Assembly: GCF_903819215.1 (NCBI RefSeq) | Contig: NZ_CAIJCT010000006.1 | DNA length: 64,000 bases | Reading direction: 5' to 3' (one strand) | DNA from: Aedoeadaptatus coxii | Lineage (GTDB): Bacteria; Bacillota; Clostridia; Tissierellales; Peptoniphilaceae | Part shown: positions 52,442 to 61,469 of the stretch, piece by piece | Numbering within the stretch: position 1 is the first letter of the stretch | Layout: the number at the start of each line of letters is the position of its first letter | The notes under the pieces: generated by a model | The model's database searches: none | What the model was told of the DNA's origin: nothing | Seen by the model: the letters and a program-made list of their open reading frames with translations, nothing else | Position numbers and translations under genes: made by a program

Positions 52442-53365
52442 ATGAAGAGAGAAGAATTACTTTCATTTTTACAAAAACAAGGCATTGACCAAAAACTCCT
52501 GGACGACGTGGAAGCATTTGTTAAACAACACCCCGTCGATCCGGCCTACGAGGATCGGATTCCCGAATCCATTTACCGCTACTACGGAAAAACCATTTGG
52601 GAAAAAGCCATTTACGCTATTTTATCCGGCTACCACATCCTCCTCTCCGGGCCTAAGGCCACGGGGAAAAATGTGTTTTCCGAAAACCTCGCCCAATTAT
52701 TTAACCGCCCCATGTGGAATATGTCCCTAAATGTGAACGTGGACAGCGCCTCCTTAATCGGCGTGGACACCTTTAAAGGCGGGGAAGTCGTGTTGAAAAA
52801 AGGCCCCGTCACACTGGCGGCGGAAAAAGGCGGCTTTGCCGTATTCGACGAAATCAACATGGCGAAAAACGAATCCCTCTCCGTCGTGCACTCGGCGCTG
52901 GACTTTCGCCGTATGATCGACGTCTCCGGCTACGATCGCATCCCCTTAGACGACGCCACCCGCTTTATCGGCACCATGAACTACGGCTACATGGGCACGC
53001 GGGAATTAAACGAAGCCCTGATCAGCCGCTTTATGGTCATCGACATGCCCATTTTGGAAGGGGAAGGGCTTAAGCAAATTTTAAGAGAAGAAACCCATCT
53101 TAACGAAGAGGGCATGATCCTCTTTGCCCGCCTTTTCACCGATTTGCAAAACAAAAGCTTGGAAGGCGAAATTTCCTCAAAAGCCGTGGATATGCGCGGA
53201 CTCTTCGGCGCCCTCACCATGATCGAAAAAGGCCTCGGCGTCAAACCTGCCCTTACCATGGGCATCGTCAACAAATCCTTCGACCGCTTCGAACAGGAAG
53301 TAGTAGAAGATGTTATCGACACCTTGTTCTCAGATGATGTAACGAAAGAGCAGTTGTTTCGATGA
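52442..53365 (+). CDS. MoxR-type AAA+ ATPase (NorQ/CbbQ-like)
   Basis: This 307-residue ATPase has the Walker A GPKATGKN near residue 69, the Walker B AVFDEIN near 139, sensor 1 FIGTMNYGYMG, and an arginine finger region in LISRFMVID. It lacks membrane segments. Paired MoxR ATPases and VWA proteins form chaperone-like machines that insert metal cofactors or remodel protein complexes. The next gene encodes a VWA protein and overlaps by 4 nt, so they form one functional unit. GGAAAGG precedes the ATG. Confidence 0.92.
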   Translation: MKREELLSFLQKQGIDQKLLDDVEAFVKQHPVDPAYEDRIPESIYRYYGKTIWEKAIYAILSGYHILLSGPKATGKNVFSENLAQLFNRPMWNMSLNVNVDSASLIGVDTFKGGEVVLKKGPVTLAAEKGGFAVFDEINMAKNESLSVVHSALDFRRMIDVSGYDRIPLDDATRFIGTMNYGYMGTRELNEALISRFMVIDMPILEGEGLKQILREETHLNEEGMILFARLFTDLQNKSLEGEISSKAVDMRGLFGALTMIEKGLGVKPALTMGIVNKSFDRFEQEVVEDVIDTLFSDDVTKEQLFR

Positions 53366-55086
53366 AACTTTCCGAAAAACGTCGCCAAAATATCTATTGG
53401 ACCGTAGGCGGTAATTACCAACGACGCTACCACGGTAAGGGCAACGGATTTGCCGTAGCGGAACAGGCCATGATCGATCGCGCCTTTCCGAAAAATCGGC
53501 TGACAAATTTCGTGGCAAAGAATGCGGAAAAGCAAAGCAACGGAAAAGATATGCGCGCCGTGGCGAAAATCCTCGCCCTGGAATACACCAAAAGGGAATT
53601 ATTTAAAGAACGCCCCGGCGTGGCGTCGAAAGAGCAGCGCATTTACCGCGATCGCTTTCGAGCCCTGGAATTTCAAAACAAACGGGATCTCGCCGAAGAA
53701 ATCGAAATGCAATACGCCGCCTATCGGATCCACAAGCCCATGACGGCGGGTACCTTCCTCGAACCCCTTATGCGCAAGCTTTTAAAGGGAAGCGAGATAA
53801 AATCGGAAGGGGAATTTTACGAAACCCTCTCCGCCATATGGAAAGAACATTTCCACGTAAACCCTACCCTCACCTTCGAGGTAAAGGAAAAAATAAGCGA
53901 GCCCGACGAACCGAAAGAGGAATACAAAGAGCCGCCTAAGAAAAAGCCGCGGAGCATCGTGGACATGAAACCGAAAGAAGAGGACGCCGCCACGGAAATC
54001 ATCGAATCGGCGGAATTTTCCGGCGTCATTCGCGACACTTCCAAAGCCGTGGAAAGCGACGCCAACCTTTCCCGCGTCCAAAGCGACACGGAAACCAAGA
54101 CCCAAGACCGTGTGCGGAAACACTTCGGCTTGGAAGTAGGCGCTCCCGGACAAATACGCGCCCTGGAAAACAAAATCGCCACGGGAATGCATAAGGGCAT
54201 GCACCTGCACATTACCCGCGGACAATTTGAAAACGACATGGGCGCCCGCTTTTTCGAAGATCAAATCCTCGCCCAGCGAAAAGAAACCGAAGAAGCCTAC
54301 GAAAAAAACCGCCACCTTTACGAGCGCGCCATATTCGAACTTCGGGAAATTCTTAGAAAAAACCTGTTGGACGATTCCTCGGAAGCGCCCATACGCTCCG
54401 CCAACGGCGCCATCGACACGAGCCTTCTCTGGCGACATTTAATCTTAAACGACGAGCGCATCTTTAAAAAGAACCACTTCGAAGAAGAAAACTCCTTCGC
54501 CGTGGATATCCTTTTGGATATGAGCGGCTCCCAACAAGATCGCCAGGAATCCGTGGCCATTCAAGGCTTTTTAATCGCCGAAGCCCTTACGGCACTTCGC
54601 ATCCCCACAAGAGTTATGGGCTTTTGCAATCTTTTCAATTACCAAATCATTCGCATCTTCCGCGATTACAAAGACGATCGAAAAGAAAATCAGGAAATCT
54701 TCAACTACAAAGCCAGCGGATCCAACCGCGACGGCTTCGCCCTGCGCTACGTCTTCGACACCATGGATACCATCGACGCGGACACACAAGTGCTCATCGT
54801 CTTATCCGACGGCATGCCCAACGATCTCCTTTCCATCGGCCTCGATGCCGCCAAAGGAGAAGTAGTGGATTACGACGGCGACGATGCCGTCTACGATACG
54901 GCGGCGGAAGTCTTACAAGGCAAACTGAAACAAAAAGCCGTCCTCGGCGTCTTTACCGGCGAAGACGACGAACTGGATCAGGAACGATTAATCTTCGGCA
55001 CCGACTTCGTGCGAATCAAAGACTTAAATCGCTTTTCCGTCGTCGTGGGGAAATATTTAAAAAGCGTAGTGGACCGCATACAATAA
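53362..55086 (+). CDS. CobT/NorD-like protein with C-terminal VWA domain
   Basis: This 574-residue cytosolic protein has a long N-terminal helical region, an acidic Glu/Lys/Pro-rich linker near residues 185-215, and a C-terminal von Willebrand A domain with the MIDAS motif DMSGS near residue 391 and SDGMPND near 487. The layout is that of NorD/CobT, the substrate-adaptor partners of MoxR ATPases. Its client is unknown; being downstream of murJ and cell-wall genes may point to an envelope or metalloenzyme client. It ends the operon at a terminator. Confidence 0.88.
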   Translation: MKLSEKRRQNIYWTVGGNYQRRYHGKGNGFAVAEQAMIDRAFPKNRLTNFVAKNAEKQSNGKDMRAVAKILALEYTKRELFKERPGVASKEQRIYRDRFRALEFQNKRDLAEEIEMQYAAYRIHKPMTAGTFLEPLMRKLLKGSEIKSEGEFYETLSAIWKEHFHVNPTLTFEVKEKISEPDEPKEEYKEPPKKKPRSIVDMKPKEEDAATEIIESAEFSGVIRDTSKAVESDANLSRVQSDTETKTQDRVRKHFGLEVGAPGQIRALENKIATGMHKGMHLHITRGQFENDMGARFFEDQILAQRKETEEAYEKNRHLYERAIFELREILRKNLLDDSSEAPIRSANGAIDTSLLWRHLILNDERIFKKNHFEEENSFAVDILLDMSGSQQDRQESVAIQGFLIAEALTALRIPTRVMGFCNLFNYQIIRIFRDYKDDRKENQEIFNYKASGSNRDGFALRYVFDTMDTIDADTQVLIVLSDGMPNDLLSIGLDAAKGEVVDYDGDDAVYDTAAEVLQGKLKQKAVLGVFTGEDDELDQERLIFGTDFVRIKDLNRFSVVVGKYLKSVVDRIQ

Positions 55087-55094
55087 ACACAATG

Positions 55095-55119
55095 GAAACT
55101 CCCGAAAGGGAGTTTTTTT
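55095..55119 (+). terminator. Terminator of the envelope operon
   Basis: AAACTCCC/GGGAGTTT with a GAAA loop is followed by T residues. Confidence 0.88.
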
Positions 55120-55390
55120 GATGCACAAAATAAAAAATTGAAAGAAAAAGCATGTCGACATATTGCGCCGAATTATATAAATATAATAAAATGTCTTGAG
55201 GATTGAATTATTAGGAACACTACAATAAAACAATTTACATATGCAGGCTTGAAAGAGTCATTAGCGCAACAAAAGTATCTTTGATGCTTAACTGTGTAGT
55301 TTCTTATTGAAAAGTAAAGAAGGGTGGATTAACCACTTAAAAAGATATCATGACAAATGATATGTCTAGAAGAAATGAATTGGAGGAAAA
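55120..55390. other. AT-rich upstream region of the LRR surface protein gene
   Basis: No gene is visible. The region is AT-rich, with several TATAAT-like stretches near 55173-55190 but no well-spaced -35 box, and a short dyad ATATCAT/ATGATAT near 55346-55366 that could be a regulator site. GGAGG just before 55391 is the ribosome site. Confidence 0.5.
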
Positions 55391-57901
55391 ATGGAACAGA
55401 GAATAACTAGAATTATCGGCTTCGTTTTCGTTCTCGCCATGCTTATTGGCTTACCGCTCGTGAACACCCAAAAAGCTTATGCGACAAGCGAAGTTCCCAT
55501 TGATGAAGCAAACTTTCCTGATGTGAATTTTAGGAATTATGTATCGAGGAATTTTGATAAAGACAATGATGGTAATTTAAGTCAAGATGAATGTAATGAG
55601 GTTACAAAAATAGATGTAAGCAGCACTCCCAAAATTAAGGAACAAGATAAAGTTAAAAGCTTAAAAGGAATCGAGCATTTTACAGTATTAACTGAGCTTA
55701 ATTGTAGTGGAAACCGACTACGCACGTTAGATGTGAGTAAGAATACTGCTCTCACCCATCTTAATTGTGACTTCAATCAACTAACCTCTCTAGATGTAAG
55801 CAAGAACATCTCTCTTAGTTTAATTGGCTGCCATGGCAACCAATTAACATCCTTAGATGTAAGTAAAAATACAGCCCTTAGGTCACTTGATTGCGACTTA
55901 AATGATCTATCATGCCTAGATGTAAGCAAGAATTCTGTTCTCACATATCTTTCTTGTGGCCTAAATAATCTAACAATTCTGGATGTAAGCAAGAACACCG
56001 CTCTTACCTCTCTTAGTTGCAGGTATAATAATTTAACTTTCTTGGATATAGGAGAGAATCCCGCCCTTACATCCCTTAAATGTGAGCAGAACCAAATAAC
56101 CTCCTTAGACGTAAGAGATAATATTGATCTTACATACCTCGATTGTAGTAGTAATCAACTGACATCGCTAGATGTAAGTGGGAACAGCGCTCTTACGGTC
56201 CTTGTTTGTAGCGGCAACCGACTAACATCTATAGATGTAAGTAAGAATAGTGCTCTAACGGAATTTCGTTGTACTAACAATCAACTGACATCTCTAGATA
56301 TAAGTAAGAACACCGCCCTTAAGAAACTTTATTGCTATTTGAACCAACTAACATCCTTAGATGTGAGTCATAACACAGCCCTTACGGAACTTAATTGTAG
56401 CGATAATCAACTACCGATATTAGACATAAGTAAGAATATTGCCCTCGTGGAACTTTGCTGTTACAACAACCAGCCAATATCCTATAACAATAAACTAACT
56501 TCCCTAGACGTGAGCAGGAACACTGCCCTTAGAAGACTTTTTTGTTACGGAAACCAACTAAGATCCTTAGATCTGAGTCATAACACAGCCCTTACGGAAC
56601 TTCATTGCAGCAGCAACCGACTAACATCTTTAGATGTAAGTAAGAACAGCGATCTTACGTCCCTTGGATGTAGCAGTAACCGACTAACATCTTTAGATGT
56701 GAGTCATAACACAGCCCTTACGTCCCTTGGATGTAGCAGCAACCAACTAACATCTTTAGATGTAAGTAAGAACACCGCCCTTAAGAAACTTTATTGCTAT
56801 TTGAACCAACTAACATCCTTAGATGTGAGTCATAACACAGCCCTTACGGAACTTTATTGTTACTGGAGCCAATTAACATCTTTGGATGTAAGTAAAAACA
56901 CAGAATTGCATACCGTTGACGTTTCAGAGAATCCTCTGACATCTGTAAAATTGATGGTCAACGATTATACTAAAGAAAGATTAAGTCCAAGGTATATCGT
57001 TAGTGTACCTAAGGGAACTTCTGAAATAAAATTTCCCAAAGGTTTTAAGATCGAAAATATTGTTGGAACTATTCCGGGCATGGCGATCAACGGAGATAGT
57101 TTAGAGTGGGATGGAATCACTAAACATACAAGCTTTCAGTATAAACTATGTGAAAATCCGGAAAAAATTGTCAATGTATCAGTTGATATTAGCGACAATG
57201 GAATGCCCGAATTAGAGGAAGCGGAGCTACTCGTTGAAAAAGCAGAAGAAGACAAGACGCAAGAGGCCTACCTTGTAGCCAAAGCCAAAGTTGATACTTT
57301 AAGAAATGGATATGAAAAGTCCGATTTAGAACAACGCTTGTCAGAAGTAAAGAAAGTAATTGAAGAAGCGCGTGCTAAAGATGCGGCAAAGGCTCATCAA
57401 CAACACCAAGTGCCTTCCAATAATTACAGTTCGGGTTATATTACCTTAGTCCCTGTATTGGAACAATCCAAAGTGAAGGGCAAAGATAAGGTTACTATGG
57501 AAGCCCTTATGACCATCGGCTCTAAGAACCTTGTACGCACTGTTGACGGTAATGTTACGAATATTGCTATGGATGTAGCAGCTTTCATTGAACAAGACAG
57601 AACCTATATCCCCTTGCGATTTGTAGGCGAAGCTTTAGGTTTCGACGTAACGTGGGATAATGCCAATCGCATGGCTATTCTCACGAGCAAGGACAAGGTC
57701 GTGAAAGTATCCGTCGACAGCAATGTGTTCTACGTCAACGGAGAAAAATTTGAAAGCGATGTAAAACCGCAAATCAAAAATAGCAGAACCATGATTCCCG
57801 TCGGTAATTTCGCACGCGCCATCGGCTTAAAAGACGGCGAAAATATCTTCTGGAACGACAAGACCCGCGAAGTAAAAATTATAAGAGACATTAAGCTTTA
57901 A
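55391..57901 (+). CDS. Secreted LRR-repeat protein with C-terminal stalk domain
   Basis: This 836-residue protein has a signal peptide (cleavage near residue 32, KAYAT), an N-terminal cap with an EF-hand-like DKDNDGNLS loop, then about 19 tandem 21-residue leucine-rich repeats of consensus LTxLxCxxNQLTSLDVSKNTA from about residue 100 to 505. One repeat carries a seven-residue insertion. A beta domain and a charged helical stretch follow, and the last 120 residues form a copper amine oxidase N-like stalk domain (YIPLRFVGEALGFDVTWDNA). It resembles internalin-like adhesins but has no LPxTG or SLH anchor. The gene is more AT-rich than its neighbours. Confidence 0.87.
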   Translation: MEQRITRIIGFVFVLAMLIGLPLVNTQKAYATSEVPIDEANFPDVNFRNYVSRNFDKDNDGNLSQDECNEVTKIDVSSTPKIKEQDKVKSLKGIEHFTVLTELNCSGNRLRTLDVSKNTALTHLNCDFNQLTSLDVSKNISLSLIGCHGNQLTSLDVSKNTALRSLDCDLNDLSCLDVSKNSVLTYLSCGLNNLTILDVSKNTALTSLSCRYNNLTFLDIGENPALTSLKCEQNQITSLDVRDNIDLTYLDCSSNQLTSLDVSGNSALTVLVCSGNRLTSIDVSKNSALTEFRCTNNQLTSLDISKNTALKKLYCYLNQLTSLDVSHNTALTELNCSDNQLPILDISKNIALVELCCYNNQPISYNNKLTSLDVSRNTALRRLFCYGNQLRSLDLSHNTALTELHCSSNRLTSLDVSKNSDLTSLGCSSNRLTSLDVSHNTALTSLGCSSNQLTSLDVSKNTALKKLYCYLNQLTSLDVSHNTALTELYCYWSQLTSLDVSKNTELHTVDVSENPLTSVKLMVNDYTKERLSPRYIVSVPKGTSEIKFPKGFKIENIVGTIPGMAINGDSLEWDGITKHTSFQYKLCENPEKIVNVSVDISDNGMPELEEAELLVEKAEEDKTQEAYLVAKAKVDTLRNGYEKSDLEQRLSEVKKVIEEARAKDAAKAHQQHQVPSNNYSSGYITLVPVLEQSKVKGKDKVTMEALMTIGSKNLVRTVDGNVTNIAMDVAAFIEQDRTYIPLRFVGEALGFDVTWDNANRMAILTSKDKVVKVSVDSNVFYVNGEKFESDVKPQIKNSRTMIPVGNFARAIGLKDGENIFWNDKTREVKIIRDIKL
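55691..56900 (+). repeat. Tandem 63-bp LRR-coding repeats
   Basis: About 19 units of 63 bp encode the LRRs. The block 56301-56392 is identical over 92 bp to 56763-56854, an offset of seven units plus the 21-bp insertion, which shows recent internal duplication or conversion. Confidence 0.9.
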
Positions 57902-57917
57902 TGGTTTGATGGAAAGA

Positions 57918-57951
57918 AAAGAAGCCTAGCGAAAGCCGGGCTTCTTTTTTT
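57918..57951 (+). terminator. Terminator of the LRR protein gene
   Basis: GAAGCC/GGCTTC plus an inner GC-GAAA-GC is followed by seven T residues. Confidence 0.82.
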
Positions 57952-58073
57952 GAACTTAAATAGGAGAAACAAATAAGGAGAAAAGGATATAGAATTTTTA
58001 AATAGTTCAGGATTTTAAGCTATAGTTGTTTAAAATTTGTTATATTGGAATTAGATTCGAAAGGAGGGATCCG

Positions 58074-59213
58074 TTGATTTATTTAGACAATGGAGCCACC
58101 ACCATGCACAAGCCCGACGACGTTGTGGAAGCCATGGTAGCGGCCCTATCTCATCTCGGTAATGCCGGGCGGGGAACGGGTGCAAGTGCTCTGGAGGCGG
58201 CGCGCATTGAGTATCGTACCCGTCAAATGCTTTCCGAACTTTTTCACGGAGAAGGCGCCAAGCATATCGCTTTTGCCTTAAATGCCACAGAGGCGTTGAA
58301 CACGGCACTTTTCGGCACGCTGACTGAAAAGGATCACGTGATTACGACGGTGACGGAGCATAATTCCGTTTTGCGTCCCCTTTACCGCATCGGCTGCCCC
58401 TTGGATTTTTTGCCTGTAGACGACGAACAGATCGTCGACCTTTCCCGTCTCGAAGATTTTCTTCGAGAGGACACGAAGGCCGTGGTGGTAAACCACGCCT
58501 CCAATGTAACGGGGAATGTGTTGGATCTGGAAAGGGTCGGAGCTTTTTGTAAAGCCCACGATTTGCTTTTTATCGTCGACGCATCGCAAACGGCGGGGGC
58601 ATACCCCATCGACGTTCAAAAGGCGGCCATCGACATTCTCGCCTTTACCGGACATAAATCCCTTATGGGGCCTCAGGGCACCGGGGGGCTTTACGTGGCG
58701 CCGGGCATCGACGTGGAGCCGTTAAAAGTTGGGGGCAGCGGAATTGATTCGTACAATCACGAGCATCCGAAAGCCATGCCCACGCGCCTTGAAGCGGGCA
58801 CGCAAAACGGCCACGGCATCGCCGGTTTACACGGTGCGCTGACCTTTATTCAACGGGAGACCGTGGAAAAAATTCACGCAAAGGAAATGGAGCTTCTGGA
58901 AAAACTTATGGAAAGTGTAAAGGATACTTCGAATCTTATTCTTTACGGTGCCGAGGATTTAAGTAGGAAGACTGCCGTTTTAAGTGTGAATATTAAGGGA
59001 GTTTCCTCGTCGAAGGTAGGTGAGCTTTTGGAAAGCCGCTACGGCATTTTAACCCGCACAGGCGCCCATTGCGCACCTTTAATTCACGAGGCCATGGGCA
59101 CGAAAACCCAAGGGGCGGTACGGTTTTCTCTTTCGTATTTTACGACGGAAGAGGAAATTGAGTGCGCCGCATCGGCGTTAAAGGGGCTTGCAAAGGAGTT
59201 GGGAAATGAGTGA
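58074..59213 (+). CDS. Cysteine desulfurase-family aminotransferase class V
   Basis: This 379-residue PLP enzyme probably takes sulfur from cysteine. It has the N-terminal YLDNGATTMHKP, HNSVLRPL with the cofactor-stacking His, the PLP-binding lysine in FTGHKSLMGPQGTGG and the catalytic-Cys loop TRTGAHCAPLIHEAMGT. This is the SufS/CsdA-like subgroup often annotated only as class V aminotransferase. The start is TTG 58074, five bases after AAGGAGGG; the upstream 58026 extension has no ribosome site. It overlaps the DUF3343 gene by 8 nt and leads a four-gene module with an activase and a double-cubane-type protein. Confidence 0.9.
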   Translation: MIYLDNGATTMHKPDDVVEAMVAALSHLGNAGRGTGASALEAARIEYRTRQMLSELFHGEGAKHIAFALNATEALNTALFGTLTEKDHVITTVTEHNSVLRPLYRIGCPLDFLPVDDEQIVDLSRLEDFLREDTKAVVVNHASNVTGNVLDLERVGAFCKAHDLLFIVDASQTAGAYPIDVQKAAIDILAFTGHKSLMGPQGTGGLYVAPGIDVEPLKVGGSGIDSYNHEHPKAMPTRLEAGTQNGHGIAGLHGALTFIQRETVEKIHAKEMELLEKLMESVKDTSNLILYGAEDLSRKTAVLSVNIKGVSSSKVGELLESRYGILTRTGAHCAPLIHEAMGTKTQGAVRFSLSYFTTEEEIECAASALKGLAKELGNE

Positions 59214-59436
59214 GAAAGTCGTTATCGTCACATTTGAAAGTGTAACCGACGCCATGGCCATGGAAGAGGCGGTGAAAGGATCGGGGCTTAACGGTATGCT
59301 GATCCCCTTGCCCGATGAACTTTCCGCCGGTTGCGGTTACGCATGGAAACATGTTTTTGCTGAGCGCGAACCGTTGGAAGCGCTCATAGGGGAAAAAGCA
59401 TTAGACTACGACAAATTATTAGAATGGGAGCGTTGA
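59206..59436 (+). CDS. DUF3343 small protein, putative sulfur/selenium carrier
   Basis: This 76-residue protein has a beta-alpha-beta pattern: VVIVTFESVTDAMAMEEAV, MLIPLPDELSAGCGYAWKH. The single central Cys in SAGCGYA lies in a loop suited to carrying persulfide, as proposed for the DUF3343 family. The start at 59206 overlaps the desulfurase stop (ATGAGTGA) and places translation under its control; the activase begins 3 nt after its stop. Its role as a relay between desulfurase and the iron-sulfur protein is inferred from this setting. Confidence 0.85.
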   Translation: MSEKVVIVTFESVTDAMAMEEAVKGSGLNGMLIPLPDELSAGCGYAWKHVFAEREPLEALIGEKALDYDKLLEWER

Positions 59437-59439
59437 GCT

Positions 59440-60204
59440 GTGGAGTACATTGGAATCGATATTGGATCGACGGCCGCAAAAGTTTGGGGCTTCGGCGATA
59501 AAGAGCTTCATTTCGTACAGCCCACGGGATGGAGTTCGGTAGATACCTCTCGCGACATTGCCCGTCGCCTGCTGGAGATGGGAATCGACGTTCACAGCGA
59601 TGATGTTCGCGTCGTCGCCACAGGCTACGGCCGTATCGCCGTGGAATTTGCCGATTTCGTCATCACCGAAATCACCTGTCACGGTCGCGGGGCGAGGGAA
59701 CTCGCCGGAAGCGACGTAGGCGTTATTGACGTAGGCGGACAGGATACGAAAGTGATCCTCGTGGAAAAAAATATGGTTAAAGACTTCCTGATGAACGACA
59801 AGTGTTCCGCAGGCACGGGAAAATTCCTGGAAGTTATGGCCAATCGCCTGGGCGTGGATATGCCCACCCTTTTTGAACTGGCAAAGGTGGGGGAAGAAAT
59901 TTCCATCAGTTCCCTTTGCACAGTATTTGCCGAATCGGAAATTATTTCCTATATCGGCGAAGGCAGAAGCCGAGAAGACATTGCCGCAGGTGTCGTGGAC
60001 TCGGTAGCAAACAAAGTAGTGACCCTTACCGGGCGTATAGATTTCCCGGAAACCGTGATTTTAACCGGCGGGCTCAGCAATGTGCCTTATTTTGCCGAAG
60101 TGCTTTCCCAAAAACTGGATCGCCACGTCATCAATCACGAAAAAGGCCAATTTGCAGGCGCCATTGGAGCGGCTTGCTTAGCGAAGGAAAAGAAACAACG
60201 TTAA
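59440..60204 (+). CDS. Acyl-CoA dehydratase activase-type ATPase (reductase of double-cubane protein)
   Basis: This 254-residue BadF/HgdC-type ASKHA ATPase has the phosphate loop GIDIGSTAAKVWG, IDVGGQDTKVI, and two cluster cysteines in NDKCSAGTGKFLE and SSLCTVFAESE, which in the homodimer bind a single [4Fe-4S] cluster. It couples ATP hydrolysis to low-potential electron transfer. GTG at 59440 follows GGGAG nine bases upstream. It lies 19 nt before its presumed electron acceptor. Length and motifs match the activators of both 2-hydroxyacyl-CoA dehydratases and double-cubane proteins. Confidence 0.93.
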   Translation: MEYIGIDIGSTAAKVWGFGDKELHFVQPTGWSSVDTSRDIARRLLEMGIDVHSDDVRVVATGYGRIAVEFADFVITEITCHGRGARELAGSDVGVIDVGGQDTKVILVEKNMVKDFLMNDKCSAGTGKFLEVMANRLGVDMPTLFELAKVGEEISISSLCTVFAESEIISYIGEGRSREDIAAGVVDSVANKVVTLTGRIDFPETVILTGGLSNVPYFAEVLSQKLDRHVINHEKGQFAGAIGAACLAKEKKQR

Positions 60205-60223
60205 CAGAATGTAGGAGGAAACC

Positions 60224-61384
60224 ATGGAAAAAATCATTAAAGACTTGCCGGAAATTTTCGACGAATTTGCAGATGCGAGAAAAACAGGCTTCATGAATGT
60301 TAAAAAGATCAAAGATCAAGACATTCCCGTAGTAGGTACATATTGTACGTACTTCCCTCAAGAAATCGCCAACGCAATGGGCCTTGCAACCGTCGGCCTT
60401 TGCTCCACAAACGACGAACCCATTGCCGAAGCGGAAAAAGACCTTCCGAAAAACCTCTGCCCCCTTATTAAATCCAGTTACGGTTTCGGCAAAACCGATA
60501 AATGCCCTTACTTCCATTTCTCCGACGTCGTTATCGGCGAAACAACTTGCGACGGCAAGAAGAAAATGTACGAAATGATGAGCGACTTTAAAGACGTTTA
60601 CGTCATGGAACTTCCCAACACCCAATCCGCCGATGCCCGCGAACTTTGGAAGAAAGAAGTTTATAAAGTTGCCGATTTCTTAGCGAAACGATTCGACACC
60701 GAACTTACTTACGACAATCTTAAAAAAGCCATCGACATGACCAACGACATTCGTCGTGCTCGTCAAGAACTTTGCGAAGTCATGGAAAACGACCCGACCC
60801 CCGTGGACGGCTTCGACATTCACTCCGTATTAAACTCCAACTTCTACAATTTCAACAAAGAAGCCATCCCCGGAGAACTCGACGAATTAAAAGAAAAGAT
60901 CATGAAGGAATATGATCCTTCCAAACGGGAAAAGAAACCGAGAATCTTAATTACCGGCTGCCCCTCCGGCGGCGCACCGCAAAAAGTCATTAAGGCCTTA
61001 GAAGACAACGGCGCCGTCGTCGTAAGCTTTGAAAACTGCATCGGCGAAAAACAATCCCAATACTTCGTCGAAGACACCGGCGAAACCTTAGACGATTTAA
61101 TTGACGCATTGGCAAACCGCTACATTAACATCGGCTGCTCCGTTATGACGCCGAACCCGAACCGCTTCGAACTTTTAAGCTATTTGATCGACAAATACAA
61201 AGTCGACGGCGTAGTGGAAATCGTCTTAACCGCATGTCACACCTACAATATCGAATCCTCCGCGATTCAAAAATTCTGCAACGACGAAAAGGGCATTCCC
61301 TATCTTGCAGTGGAAACCGACTATTCCCAAGCCGACGTCGGCCAACTCAATACCCGCTTAACCGCATTCGTCGAAATGCTCTAA
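60224..61384 (+). CDS. Double-cubane-cluster-type anaerobic reductase (2-hydroxyacyl-CoA dehydratase family)
   Basis: This 386-residue protein is of the HgdB/FldB superfamily. Unlike true dehydratases it is a single-subunit gene beside one activase, which is the double-cubane-cluster protein arrangement (YjiM-like). Cysteine-containing blocks are VGTYCTYFPQEI, GLCSTND, LCPLIKSSYG, DKCPYF, ETTCDGKKK, and the C-terminal half has ITGCPSGG and LTACHTY. These supply candidate ligands for an [8Fe-9S] cluster; exact ligands are inferred from the family. It probably performs an ATP-driven low-potential reduction of a small molecule; the natural substrate is unknown. Confidence 0.88.
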   Translation: MEKIIKDLPEIFDEFADARKTGFMNVKKIKDQDIPVVGTYCTYFPQEIANAMGLATVGLCSTNDEPIAEAEKDLPKNLCPLIKSSYGFGKTDKCPYFHFSDVVIGETTCDGKKKMYEMMSDFKDVYVMELPNTQSADARELWKKEVYKVADFLAKRFDTELTYDNLKKAIDMTNDIRRARQELCEVMENDPTPVDGFDIHSVLNSNFYNFNKEAIPGELDELKEKIMKEYDPSKREKKPRILITGCPSGGAPQKVIKALEDNGAVVVSFENCIGEKQSQYFVEDTGETLDDLIDALANRYINIGCSVMTPNPNRFELLSYLIDKYKVDGVVEIVLTACHTYNIESSAIQKFCNDEKGIPYLAVETDYSQADVGQLNTRLTAFVEML

Positions 61385-61390
61385 ACACAA

Positions 61391-61421
61391 AAAAAGGCTC
61401 CCGTTACGGCGGGAGCTTTTA
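61391..61421 (+). terminator. Terminator of the double-cubane module
   Basis: GCTCCCG/CGGGAGC with a six-base loop is followed by TTTT. Confidence 0.8.
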
Positions 61422-61469
61422 TCGTGCTGAAAAGGGAAGAATGGGGTATACACCTTACGAGGTGACATT

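Noticed and set aside
55691..56900. CRISPR array
   Set aside because: The 63-bp periodic repeats are in-frame LRR codons within one long gene, not short palindromic repeats with unique spacers.
60224..61384. 2-hydroxyglutaryl-CoA dehydratase subunit
   Set aside because: True dehydratases have two different subunits and usually CoA-transferase neighbours. Here there is one subunit gene with an activase, which fits the double-cubane group better.
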